NCBI RefSeq assembly: GCF_003583985.1
Contig: NZ_QXML01000001.1
Location: 310,001-374,000, forward strand
From: Algoriphagus lacus
GTDB taxonomy: Bacteria; Bacteroidota; Bacteroidia; Cytophagales; Cyclobacteriaceae
Length of the DNA stretch: 64,000 bases
Direction of reading: 5' to 3'
Shown piece by piece: positions 43,116-51,608 of the stretch; within the stretch, counting starts at the first letter, position 1, and each line of letters opens with the position of its first letter. The position numbers and the translations under genes were made by a program. Below the pieces are notes generated by a model that searched no databases, had not been told where the DNA came from, and saw nothing but the letters and a program-made list of their open reading frames with translations.

Positions 43116-44003
43116 ATGAAAACCCAAACAGACCTACTTGCTTTTTTTCAGGAGATTTTGAGCAATAGATCCGATGCAAAAGCTCTTGATTGGCTCAAGG
43201 TCCAAACCGAAAAAATCAGCTCAGAAACTTCTCCAAACAAGTTTTTTCTTGCCTTTTCGCAGGCCTCGCGGTTTTTCAAAAAGGAGAATTTGGAATTAAA
43301 TGAAAATGAAAAAAGTGAATTGTCTTCCCTAGTCTCAGGATTTGATCCAAGCCATTGGGACTTGCTTCAAACTGCCCGGACGTATCTTTTACTTTGTTTT
43401 CCCCAAGAAAAAAGCAGTTGGCTGGCAGCAGTCAATCAGCTTTTTGAAACTGGTGACATGCACGAGCAGCAAGCGCTCTATGCGGCTTTGCCAGTCATGC
43501 CATACCCGGAGGAATTGCTTTACCGTGCAATTGATGGTTGCCGTACCAATATGACGGTCATTTTTGATGCCATTGCACTGAACAATCCTTTTCCATCAAC
43601 CTATTTCCCCGAGGCCAACTGGAATCAGTTGGTGTTGAAATCCATATTCATGCAGCGGCCGATTTACCGTATCCAAGGTCTTGACTCCAGAAGAAATCAG
43701 GCCCTGGCCGATATTGCTTCGGACTTTGCTCATGAGCGATGGGCTGCAGGAAGGCATGTTATGCCTGAATTGTGGCGATTGGTCGTGCCCTTTGTCAATG
43801 ACAAATTCATGACTGACTTGAAAAAAGTCATCGAGTCGGAAGATCAACTGGAGGCAGAGGCTGGAATTTTGGCTTTGTATCAATGTGATTTCGCCCCTGC
43901 GAAACAACTGCTCCAAGCGCGATCGGAAGAAGTCATGGCAATCGAATATGGGGAAATTACCTGGGAAAAAATCGGGAAGGAATTTCAGGATAAACGCGCC
44001 TGA
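43116..44003 (+). CDS. eboA: Metabolite traffic protein EboA
   Basis: This 295-residue soluble, largely helical protein matches EboA by position (first gene of an intact eboABCDEF order) and by general character: no signal peptide, alternating amphipathic helices, and a central MPYPEELLYRAIDGCRTNMT-like block (about 129-148) followed by IFDAIALNNPFPS. EboA has no assigned biochemical role in any organism. The protein is likely cytoplasmic. The gene ends 50 bases before eboB. Identification rests mainly on the cluster. Confidence 0.88.
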   Translation: MKTQTDLLAFFQEILSNRSDAKALDWLKVQTEKISSETSPNKFFLAFSQASRFFKKENLELNENEKSELSSLVSGFDPSHWDLLQTARTYLLLCFPQEKSSWLAAVNQLFETGDMHEQQALYAALPVMPYPEELLYRAIDGCRTNMTVIFDAIALNNPFPSTYFPEANWNQLVLKSIFMQRPIYRIQGLDSRRNQALADIASDFAHERWAAGRHVMPELWRLVVPFVNDKFMTDLKKVIESEDQLEAEAGILALYQCDFAPAKQLLQARSEEVMAIEYGEITWEKIGKEFQDKRA

Positions 44004-44053
44004 ATCTCTCTTCAATTCATAATTTTAACTTCTTCAAATCTAATTTTCGAATC

Positions 44054-44965
44054 ATGGAAATGTATATAGATCCTCATATTCACTTGGTCTCCCGGACGAC
44101 GGATGACTACGAAGCCATGCGCAAAGCAGGAATCGTTGCGACTATTGAGCCTGCCTTTTGGTTAGGTCAACCTCGAACCGAAGTCGGTTCTTTCAAGGAC
44201 TATTTTAGCACATTGGTCGGTTGGGAGCGCTTTCGTGCAAGCCAGTTTGGGATAGTGCACTATTGCACCATCGGCCTCAATTCCAAGGAAGCCAACAATG
44301 TGCCCCTCGCTGAACAAGTGATGGAGTTGCTTCCCCTGTATGCAGGAAAAGAAGGAGTAGTTGCGATCGGAGAGATCGGTTATGATGACCAAACTGATGC
44401 AGAAGACCGTTTTTATCGACTCCAATTGGAATTGGCAAAAGAAGTCAGCCTTCCGGTTTTGATTCACACCCCACATCGGGACAAGAAAAAAGGAACTACC
44501 CGCTCTATGGATGTGGCCGAAGAGCACGGAATGGATCCGTATTGGGTGGTGGTTGATCACAACAATGAGGAGACTGTAAAGGAAGTGCTAGACCGGGGTT
44601 TCTGGGCTGCATTTACCATTTATCCACATACCAAAATGGGTTCTGAACGCATGGTCGAAATCGTCAAACAATACGGCCCTGAGCGGATAATTGTTAATTC
44701 AGCAGCGGATTGGGGCATTTCTGATCCCATTGCAGTACCGAAGACTGCTGCCTTGATGCGCAAGATGGGAATTCCGGAAGAGCATGTTCGTTTGACAACC
44801 TATCAAAATGCGTTAACCGTATTTGGCCTAAGCGGACAAATGCACGAAGATGACTGGTTGAAGGCCCCTCCGATTGATCAAACAAAAAAAATGGGTGGAA
44901 ATTCCGTTCTGCGTGGAGGTCAAATTCCGAGAGTTGAAGGTCCTGCCGACCGAGTAGAAAATTAA
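44054..44965 (+). CDS. eboB: TatD-like metal-dependent hydrolase EboB
   Basis: The 303-residue protein is of the TatD branch of the amidohydrolase superfamily. All metal ligands seem kept: DPHIHLV (His-x-His, residues 7-9), GEIGYDD (Glu near 99), LIHTPHR (His near 137), VDHNNEE (His near 173) and SAADWGISDP (Asp near 221). TatD proper is a 3'-5' nuclease, but EboB forms its own subgroup without a known substrate. The tail (about 270-303) with GGNSVLRGGQIPR is extra to the barrel. It starts 50 bases after eboA and ends 3 bases before eboC. Confidence 0.92.
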   Translation: MEMYIDPHIHLVSRTTDDYEAMRKAGIVATIEPAFWLGQPRTEVGSFKDYFSTLVGWERFRASQFGIVHYCTIGLNSKEANNVPLAEQVMELLPLYAGKEGVVAIGEIGYDDQTDAEDRFYRLQLELAKEVSLPVLIHTPHRDKKKGTTRSMDVAEEHGMDPYWVVVDHNNEETVKEVLDRGFWAAFTIYPHTKMGSERMVEIVKQYGPERIIVNSAADWGISDPIAVPKTAALMRKMGIPEEHVRLTTYQNALTVFGLSGQMHEDDWLKAPPIDQTKKMGGNSVLRGGQIPRVEGPADRVEN

Positions 44966-44968
44966 CCC

Positions 44969-45883
44969 ATGCGTCAATCGAAGATTTTTCCTTATCTCCA
45001 ACTGACCCGCCCGGCTAATGTGATCACTGCGATCGCAGACATCTGGGCGGGTTTTGCCATTGCAGGTGCATGGGATTACATGGCCACAGATTGGGTCTAT
45101 GGTGATCAAACTTTTTGGTGGAATTTGCTTTGGCTTTCATTGAGTACAATTGGTTTGTATGCCGGTGGAGTAGCCTTCAATGACGTAGCAGATGCGGAGT
45201 TGGACGCCATTGAACGGCCGGAACGACCAATACCCAGCGGTCGCGCTTCCAAATCCACCGCCACGCTGATGTCTTCCGCACTGTTGATTTTTGGAATTGT
45301 CTGTGCATTTCAGGTCAACTCGGTCGCTGGGGCTTTGGCTATAACTGTGGCGGTTTGTGCTGTTCTGTATGATTATTGGGGAAAACATCAGCGCATTTTA
45401 GGTCCGATCAATATGGGGCTTTGCCGAACCGGAAATCTCCTTCTTGGTGTCAGTGTGGCGCCGGAAGTCTTGGAAAAAATCTGGCCAATAGGTGTTTTAC
45501 CCTTAATCTACGTAGCAGCGATCACTATGATCAGCAGGGGCGAGGTGCATGGGAAAAACCGCAAAGCCCTTTTCGCGGGAGGATTAATGTATGCGTCCAT
45601 TTTCGTGGCAATTTTTGCTTTGGCCTATCTGGAGAGTCCGGGATACTTGCAAGTCCTTCCTTTTTTAGCTTTGCTTGCGTATATGATATTTCCGCCTCTA
45701 GCCAAAGCCATTCGAACTCAGGAACCCAAATTCATTGGCAAATCGGTGAAAGCAGCGGTGATTTCCCTGATCATTGTGAATGCATCCTTGGCTTCTGCTT
45801 TCTCTGGTTGGCCCATTGGAATCATCGTTTTGCTGCTTCTTCCAATTTCCCTTTGGTTGGCCAAAAAATTTGCCGTAACCTGA
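44969..45883 (+). CDS. eboC: UbiA-like membrane protein EboC
   Basis: The 304-residue polytopic protein (about nine membrane segments) is of the UbiA prenyltransferase superfamily. The first aspartate motif is complete: NDVADAELDAIERPERPIPSGR (about 69-90). At the place of the second DxxxD motif I see SRGEVHGKNRKA (about 191-202), without the usual aspartates. In UbiA enzymes both motifs hold the magnesium-bound prenyl diphosphate, so the chemistry may differ or the protein may handle another lipid-linked substrate. It starts 3 bases after eboB, which suggests tight coupling. Confidence 0.92.
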   Translation: MRQSKIFPYLQLTRPANVITAIADIWAGFAIAGAWDYMATDWVYGDQTFWWNLLWLSLSTIGLYAGGVAFNDVADAELDAIERPERPIPSGRASKSTATLMSSALLIFGIVCAFQVNSVAGALAITVAVCAVLYDYWGKHQRILGPINMGLCRTGNLLLGVSVAPEVLEKIWPIGVLPLIYVAAITMISRGEVHGKNRKALFAGGLMYASIFVAIFALAYLESPGYLQVLPFLALLAYMIFPPLAKAIRTQEPKFIGKSVKAAVISLIIVNASLASAFSGWPIGIIVLLLLPISLWLAKKFAVT

Positions 45884-45905
45884 GTCGAAAATAAACCAAT
45901 TTACC

Positions 45906-45928
45906 GCCGATTTTGTCTTGAAATCGGC
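45906..45928 (+). other. Hairpin in the eboC-eboD gap
   Basis: GCCGATTT (45906-45913) pairs perfectly with AAATCGGC (45921-45928) around a 7-base loop. It is followed by AAAAGCC, not a T-run, so it is not a standard terminator on the coding strand. It could stabilise or process the mRNA between eboC and eboD. Confidence 0.5.
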
Positions 45929-45960
45929 AAAAGCCCGAATAACCTCTTGCTTAAGTACCT

Positions 45961-47115
45961 ATGAATACGATTCTAGAACAGAAATTTTCAGTTCCATTCC
46001 ACTATCCGGTTTGTTTTACAGAAGACCTTTTCGATCCCACGAATCGGATTTTTGTGGAGGTACTCAAGGGAGACCGTATTCCAAAAGTTTTGTTTGTCAT
46101 TGACAGTGGAGTGGCGGACACGCATCCAACACTGATTTCACAGATAAAATCTTACGCTCAGGCCCATAGTAATTCCTTCATTTTGGCTACCGAACCCATG
46201 ATTGTCACAGGTGGAGAGGCTTGCAAAAATGACGAAACCCTATATCATAAAGTGGTAGAGGCCACACATCTTTTTGGAATTGATCGGCATTCCTACATTG
46301 CCGTGATCGGTGGGGGTGCGGTGTTGGACATGGTGGGCTTTGCTGCTGCGATTTCCCATCGGGGCATTCGTCTGATTCGGATTCCCACCACAGTACTTTC
46401 TCAAAATGACTCTGCCGTTGGAGTAAAAAACAGCATCAATGCATTTGGAAAGAAGAATTACCTCGGGACTTTTACTCCTCCGGTGGCGGTGCTTAATGAT
46501 TTCAATTTCCTAAAAACGCTGGATGACCGGGATTGGAGAGCGGGTATTTCCGAAGCAATCAAAGTAGCCTTGATCAAGGATTTGAGCTTTTTTGAGTGGT
46601 TGGAAAGCAAAGCAGAAGCACTAGCCCGACGGGAAATGGAACCCATGAAGGTGCACATCATCCGCTCGGCCAAGATGCACATGGACCACATCGCAGGGAA
46701 AGATCCGTTTGAGTTTGGCTCCTCGAGACCGCTTGATTTTGGACATTGGGCAGCACATAAATTGGAAAAGCTGAGCGATTTCCGAATTCGTCACGGAGAA
46801 GCTGTAGCAATTGGAATTGCATTGGATTCCGCCTATTCTTTTTTGCAGGGAAGAATCGGGGAAGAAGACCTAATAAGGATCATTCGTACGATGAAGACCT
46901 TGGGCTTTGACCTTTTTGCACCGGAATTGAAAGGAGAAAATCTGATCCAGGGACTAAAAGAATTCCAGGAACATTTGGGTGGTCAGCTGACAATTATGCT
47001 TTTGGAAAAGCTCGGAAAAGGAGTAGAAGTCCACGAAATGGACTCGGATTTGATCTATAAGTCAGTAGAATTGCTACATTCCATTCAGGAAAATTCAAGT
47101 CTGATTCCTTCCTGA
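45961..47115 (+). CDS. eboD: Dehydroquinate synthase-like enzyme EboD
   Basis: The 384-residue protein is of the 3-dehydroquinate synthase/sugar phosphate cyclase superfamily. The NAD-binding block VIGGGAVLDMVGFAAA (about 118-133) and IPTTVLSQNDSAVG (about 141-154) are seen. The zinc ligands seem kept: Glu in GISEAIKVALIKD (about 196-208), His in LDFGHWAAHKLE (about 259-270) and His in RHGEAVAIG (about 277-285). A cyclisation of a C7 sugar phosphate is therefore possible, but no product is known for EboD. It starts 77 bases after eboC and ends 18 bases before eboE. Confidence 0.93.
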   Translation: MNTILEQKFSVPFHYPVCFTEDLFDPTNRIFVEVLKGDRIPKVLFVIDSGVADTHPTLISQIKSYAQAHSNSFILATEPMIVTGGEACKNDETLYHKVVEATHLFGIDRHSYIAVIGGGAVLDMVGFAAAISHRGIRLIRIPTTVLSQNDSAVGVKNSINAFGKKNYLGTFTPPVAVLNDFNFLKTLDDRDWRAGISEAIKVALIKDLSFFEWLESKAEALARREMEPMKVHIIRSAKMHMDHIAGKDPFEFGSSRPLDFGHWAAHKLEKLSDFRIRHGEAVAIGIALDSAYSFLQGRIGEEDLIRIIRTMKTLGFDLFAPELKGENLIQGLKEFQEHLGGQLTIMLLEKLGKGVEVHEMDSDLIYKSVELLHSIQENSSLIPS

Positions 47116-47133
47116 TTTTTATTCGGTCAAGCT

Positions 47134-48348
47134 ATGGACATTAAAGGATTTCATCTGAGCTATTGCAGCAATATCCATCCGGGTGAAAGCTGGGATGCTA
47201 CGTTTCGCAACTTAAAAATTTACATTCCTGAAGTCAGGAACCGACTTCAGGAAAAGGGCTCTTTTGGGATCGGTCTTCGACTTTCCAATGAAGCCAGTTT
47301 AATCCTCGAAAAGCCTGAAAAACTCAAGAAATTTCAGGATTGGTTGAAAAAGGAAAACGCCTACGTGTTTACGATGAACGGATTTCCTTACGGGGATTTT
47401 CACCGTCAAATCGTCAAGGAAAAGGTTCACTTTCCGGATTGGACAACTTTAGACCGTCGGGATTACACCCTTCGTTGTTTTAGGATTCTTGACCAACTTT
47501 TGCCCGAAGGAATGGAAGGTGGAATTTCCACTTCCCCGATTTCTTACCGGTATTGGTTTAAGGCAGAGACGGAGTTATCCACAGCCATGGAAAAAGCAAC
47601 AGTTCATCTGCTGGAAGTTGTGGAAGAGTTGGTTAATATCCGAAAGGAAACCGGCAAAGTCCTCCATTTGGATATTGAACCGGAGCCTGACGGAGTTCTG
47701 GAGAACTCGGATGAAATGATCTGGTTGTTTACCGAATGGCTTTTGCCGAAGGGAAAGCCTTGGTTGGCAGAAAAGCTCAGCATTTCCGAACAAGAGGCCG
47801 AAATTTTGATCAAAACCCACATTCAGGTGTGCTATGACGTCTGTCATTTTGCAATCGTGTATGAGGAACCTGCAGCCGTGATTGCCAAATTTTCAGCCAA
47901 AGGTATCCGAATCGGAAAAATCCAAATCTCTGCTGCGCTCAAAGTCATAATTCCAGAAACAGCTAACGGGAAATTCAGTCTGGGAAAAAAGCTTCAGGCC
48001 TTTGCAGAATCGACTTACCTCCATCAAGTAGTGGCAAGGACTATTGGGGGAACCTTGATTTCCTATCCAGATTTGCCGCAAGCCTTAGACAAACTTCCGG
48101 ACAGCAAGGAGCAGGAATGGAGAGTTCATTTCCACGTCCCTGTTTTTATGGAACACTATGGGACTTTTTCCTCTACCCAAGAGGCTATTTCGATTGTACT
48201 CAAGGAAATTTTATCCAATCCGGCATTAACCAAACACTTGGAAGTGGAGACGTATACGTGGGAAGTTTTGCCTGAGGAAACAAAACTCAGCTTGGGTGAA
48301 TCCATCTCGCGCGAACTGTCGTGGGTGATTGGAGAGATGGAGAAATAG
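47134..48348 (+). CDS. eboE: Xylose isomerase-like TIM barrel protein EboE
   Basis: This 404-residue protein is EboE by position and has the layout of a xylose isomerase-like (AP endonuclease family 2) TIM barrel. Likely metal-binding residues are Glu in LDIEPEPDG (about 172-180), Asp/His in VCYDVCHFAIVYEEP (about 232-246), Gln in IGKIQIS and His in VHFHVPVFMEHYG (about 330-342). N-terminal HLSYCSNIHPGESW is typical of the family. Sugar phosphate isomerisation or epimerisation is inferred. It lies 18 bases after eboD and 105 bases before eboF. Confidence 0.9.
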   Translation: MDIKGFHLSYCSNIHPGESWDATFRNLKIYIPEVRNRLQEKGSFGIGLRLSNEASLILEKPEKLKKFQDWLKKENAYVFTMNGFPYGDFHRQIVKEKVHFPDWTTLDRRDYTLRCFRILDQLLPEGMEGGISTSPISYRYWFKAETELSTAMEKATVHLLEVVEELVNIRKETGKVLHLDIEPEPDGVLENSDEMIWLFTEWLLPKGKPWLAEKLSISEQEAEILIKTHIQVCYDVCHFAIVYEEPAAVIAKFSAKGIRIGKIQISAALKVIIPETANGKFSLGKKLQAFAESTYLHQVVARTIGGTLISYPDLPQALDKLPDSKEQEWRVHFHVPVFMEHYGTFSSTQEAISIVLKEILSNPALTKHLEVETYTWEVLPEETKLSLGESISRELSWVIGEMEK

Positions 48349-48369
48349 CTGAACTAAAAGACGGAAAGC

Positions 48370-48405
48370 GGTCCAACCTCCCCTTAGGGAGAGGAAATTC
48401 GGACC
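48370..48405 (+). other. Two-tier stem-loop in the eboE-eboF gap
   Basis: An outer stem GGTCC/GGACC (48370-48374 with 48401-48405) encloses an inner stem CTCCC/GGGAG (48378-48382 with 48387-48391) with loop CTTA. No T-run follows. The gap of 105 bases is the longest in the cluster, so the element may set eboF expression apart, or may be a dispersed repeat. Confidence 0.45.
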
Positions 48406-48453
48406 CGTTAAGAATATAAATCACTGCTAAAACAGGGATTTTGTAATCAAACT

Positions 48454-49824
48454 ATGAAAAAAACAGTAGTCCTGGACATCGTTGCTTTATCTCCCCGAGT
48501 GATCGGTGAGCATACTCCTTTTTTGAAAAATTGGATAGCTTCAAAGAAGCAAGCTGTAATAGAACCTGTACTTCCGGCAGTTACCTGCTCGGCGCAATCT
48601 GTTTATCTGACTGGAAAATGGCCAACAGAGAATGGAATCGTAGGCAACGGTTGGTACTTTCAAGACGAGTGCGAAATCAAATTTTGGCGACAGTCCAACA
48701 AGCTAGTGCAGGCCGAGAAGGTTTGGGAAGTCCTGCGCAAAGAGAACCCAGATTTCACAGTAGCGAATATGTTTTGGTGGTACAATATGTATTCCTCGGC
48801 AGACTATGCGGTGACTCCGCGCCCGCTGTATCCGGCGGATGGGCGTAAATTACCCGATTGCCACAGCCAACCCATGGAGCTGCGGGATAAACTTCAGTCT
48901 GAGTTGGGTCAGTTTCCGCTGTTCACTTTTTGGGGACCTAATACGACCATTGAATCCAGCAAATGGATCGCAGACGCGGCTAAGAAGGTAGAGGAGTGGT
49001 ATAATCCTACGCTGAATCTGATCTACATTCCGCATCTCGACTATAATCTGCAGAAGTACGGTATCGATTTTAGCAAAATTTCCAAGGACCTCCGGGAAGT
49101 TGACGAGCTGGCCAAAGACCTGGTTACCTTTTTTGAAAATCGTGGAGCCGAAGTCTTACTGCTTTCCGAATATGGGATTACCAGTGTTAGTAAGCCGGTT
49201 CACCTCAACCGGATCTTCCGGGAAAAAGGCTGGATTCAGGTAAAGAATGAATTGGGAAGAGAAACTTTGGATGCCGGAACTTCGGCAGTTTTTGCGGTAG
49301 CTGATCATCAAGTCGCTCACGTCCATGTCAACGATCACTCCAAATTGGCTGAAGTCAAAGCCCTGCTTGAAAAGACTCCGGGTGTGGAAAAAGTGCTGGA
49401 TACACAAGGCAAAAAGGATTACCATATCGATCACGTCCGATCAGGTGACCTGGTGGTGATAGCCGATGCGGACTCCTGGTTTACCTATTATTTCTGGTTG
49501 GACGATACCAAAGCGCCAGACTATGCCCGCTGCGTGGATATCCACCGCAAGCCCGGGTACGATCCGGTCGAGCTGGTGCTCGATCCGGCGATTAAGATCC
49601 CGATTCTGAAAATCGGCTCCAAGGTGCTGAAGAAAAAGCTTGGATTTCGATACCTGATGGACGTGATTCCTTTGGAGGCGACCTTGGTGAAAGGGGCCCA
49701 CGGGCGGATTCCCGAGTCGGACCTGGACAAACCGCTTTTGGTAGCTGATCCTTCTATTTTTGATTCTGATCGAATCCAACCCACGGCAGTCTTTGACCTG
49801 ATTATCAAATCAGTGAACCGTTAA
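48454..49824 (+). CDS. eboF: Alkaline phosphatase superfamily phosphodiesterase-like protein EboF
   Basis: The 456-residue protein is of the nucleotide pyrophosphatase/phosphodiesterase branch of the alkaline phosphatase superfamily. The N-terminal VVLDIVALSP (Asp8), the PAVTCSAQSVYLTGKWP block with the Thr/Ser nucleophile, IPHLDYNLQKYG (Asp) and the late KGAHGR (His) are seen. Where the family has S-D-H-G, EboF here has LSEYGIT: Glu for Asp and Tyr for His, so one zinc site is altered. No signal peptide is seen, so it is likely cytoplasmic. It is the last gene of the cluster. Confidence 0.9.
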   Translation: MKKTVVLDIVALSPRVIGEHTPFLKNWIASKKQAVIEPVLPAVTCSAQSVYLTGKWPTENGIVGNGWYFQDECEIKFWRQSNKLVQAEKVWEVLRKENPDFTVANMFWWYNMYSSADYAVTPRPLYPADGRKLPDCHSQPMELRDKLQSELGQFPLFTFWGPNTTIESSKWIADAAKKVEEWYNPTLNLIYIPHLDYNLQKYGIDFSKISKDLREVDELAKDLVTFFENRGAEVLLLSEYGITSVSKPVHLNRIFREKGWIQVKNELGRETLDAGTSAVFAVADHQVAHVHVNDHSKLAEVKALLEKTPGVEKVLDTQGKKDYHIDHVRSGDLVVIADADSWFTYYFWLDDTKAPDYARCVDIHRKPGYDPVELVLDPAIKIPILKIGSKVLKKKLGFRYLMDVIPLEATLVKGAHGRIPESDLDKPLLVADPSIFDSDRIQPTAVFDLIIKSVNR

Positions 49825-49983
49825 GTTTCATAACTTTTTGAAGTTGATTATTTGACCACAATACATTCGCACCTTTTGGAAAAAATTATTTTAAGCGAAT
49901 GCTGATTTTGTTTTTCAGAGACGGCGTCCTCTGTATATGTGGACGATCAACTCGGCTTTGGGGAGATAAATTTTAAATCTTTA

Positions 49984-50565
49984 TTACACCAACCCCAACC
50001 GCTTCTTGACCGTAAGCAGGTTTTCCTGCTTTTTGGGCTCCCTGTTTTGGCGGCAGTACTCAGTATGGTAATGATGCTTTTGCATAAAGACCAACTGCAA
50101 TTCGTCCCAGGCTTGTTCGGTAAAGTTGGGATTAAAGTGCTTCAGTTCTTCAAAAAGTGTTTCTCCGATCTGCTCAAATAGATCGGTTCCAAGATATTCC
50201 AAATCCGCATCAGCCAGGATGTTTTCCAAATGATTGGTTGGGCTTTGTGGGATTTTGGTGGCCATGATCATCCCATATATTTTCTTCAGCTCTTCCGGAG
50301 AGTATGCCTTAGCCAAGTAGCTTTCGGCAATTTTGCAGCCTTTTTCTTCGTGATCCTTGGGATTATCAATAAACCCGGTGTCGTGAAAAAGTGCCGCCAG
50401 CTTCAGCAAGTGAAGATCTTCGGCTGAAACATTTGATTCTTTGGCCAAAAAGACCGCCTTTTCCAGCACATAGGCTGTATGTTCCAGATTGTGATAAGTC
50501 AGGTGTTGAGGCAGGTTTGCCAGAATGTCCCGATAGACCGTATGTTGGATTTCCTCAAATACCAT
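49984..50565 (-). CDS. HD domain metal-dependent phosphohydrolase
   Basis: The 193-residue protein has an HD domain: His25/His29 (YHNLEHTAYVL), His61-Asp62 (LAALFHDTGF) and a later Asp in ADADLEYLG. The family splits phosphate esters, including (p)ppGpp and nucleotides. The substrate here is unknown. Its ATG shares one base with the stop codon of the upstream yitT-like gene (TGATG), so translation is probably coupled. It converges on eboF, with 159 bases between them that hold only an imperfect long-loop inverted repeat (CATTCGC/GCGAATG). Confidence 0.87.
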   Translation of the reverse strand: MVFEEIQHTVYRDILANLPQHLTYHNLEHTAYVLEKAVFLAKESNVSAEDLHLLKLAALFHDTGFIDNPKDHEEKGCKIAESYLAKAYSPEELKKIYGMIMATKIPQSPTNHLENILADADLEYLGTDLFEQIGETLFEELKHFNPNFTEQAWDELQLVFMQKHHYHTEYCRQNREPKKQENLLTVKKRLGLV

Positions 50566-51458
50566 CAGCTGTGCTTTTTACCGACCCTTTTGATTACTCC
50601 TCCTTTTACTTCTTTTATGGTTTGTACATAAAAGAAAGCTTTAGGGTCAATTTGTTGAATCGCCTCTTTCATGCGGTGAACCTCCAGCCTTGTAACTACA
50701 GTCATGATAATGTCACAGGGATGCTTGATGTGAAAGGTATCAGGAAGGTACCCTCTTTCTCCTTTATATACAGAAATCGCCTTTCCAAATTCCTTTACAA
50801 TCAATTCCTTTACTTTTTCGTCTTCCCGTGATATGACCGTCAAAGCAGTGTATTCCTCAAATCCCTCTACTACATAATCTGTCATTTTGATTGCTGTGAA
50901 GTAGGTAAGGATAGAATACATTGCAGGTTCTATGCCAAAGAAAATCGCCGCAAATAACATAATAATGGAATTGAGAAAGACTGTGATTTCACTCGCAGAT
51001 AGTGGTGAGCTTTTTTGGACAAATTCAGTAATTACCTCAAAGCCGTCAATTAACCCTCCTCCTCGAATAATCAATCCAATTCCTAACCCCATCAATATAC
51101 CTCCAAAAATAGCGCTCAATACCAGATCATTGGTAATTGGCGGGATATCAAGAAAAACTAACACGATAACCAATAAAAAAACGGAGAAGCTGGATTGAAC
51201 TGCAAAGGTCTTTCCTATTTTTTTCCACCCTAGCCAGAGAAATGGAATGTTGATCAAAACCAAAAGAAGGTTTAGGTCAATATCGTATTGCAGGTTTACA
51301 ATAATTGCAATGCCGGTTACTCCCCCATCCAAAAACTTATTGGGAAGCATAAATACCTTGAGGGCAACAGCAGCACAAAATACACCCAGTACGATGTAAA
51401 TGATGGAAAATGGATCAAAAACTGATCTCCAATCAATGTTTTGTCTGGTACTAATCAT
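50565..51458 (-). CDS. YitT family membrane protein (DUF161/DUF2179)
   Basis: The 297-residue protein has five or six membrane segments (about 17-200; GGVTGIAIIVNLQYDIDLN and GIGLIIRGGGLIDGFEV are typical) and a C-terminal soluble DUF2179 domain (about 205-290, ALTVISREDEKVKELIVKEF). YitT proteins are thought to be transporters, and a few have links to amino acid or sugar export, but function is not settled. It overlaps the HD gene by one base. The pairing may mean a shared small-molecule signal, which is inference. Confidence 0.9.
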   Translation of the reverse strand: MISTRQNIDWRSVFDPFSIIYIVLGVFCAAVALKVFMLPNKFLDGGVTGIAIIVNLQYDIDLNLLLVLINIPFLWLGWKKIGKTFAVQSSFSVFLLVIVLVFLDIPPITNDLVLSAIFGGILMGLGIGLIIRGGGLIDGFEVITEFVQKSSPLSASEITVFLNSIIMLFAAIFFGIEPAMYSILTYFTAIKMTDYVVEGFEEYTALTVISREDEKVKELIVKEFGKAISVYKGERGYLPDTFHIKHPCDIIMTVVTRLEVHRMKEAIQQIDPKAFFYVQTIKEVKGGVIKRVGKKHS

Positions 51459-51608
51459 CCCAGCTTGTCCTAAAAAAGTAAATATTTTTGGTCTTTGTCA
51501 TTTCGGATAAAATTTAGGTAAAAACCTAATCTCCCCAAATTTTCCTGTTCGGAATCTACGAGGAAAGTAGAAATAATCTGTGGTATTTAAAACGATTGGC
51601 CCGTTTTA

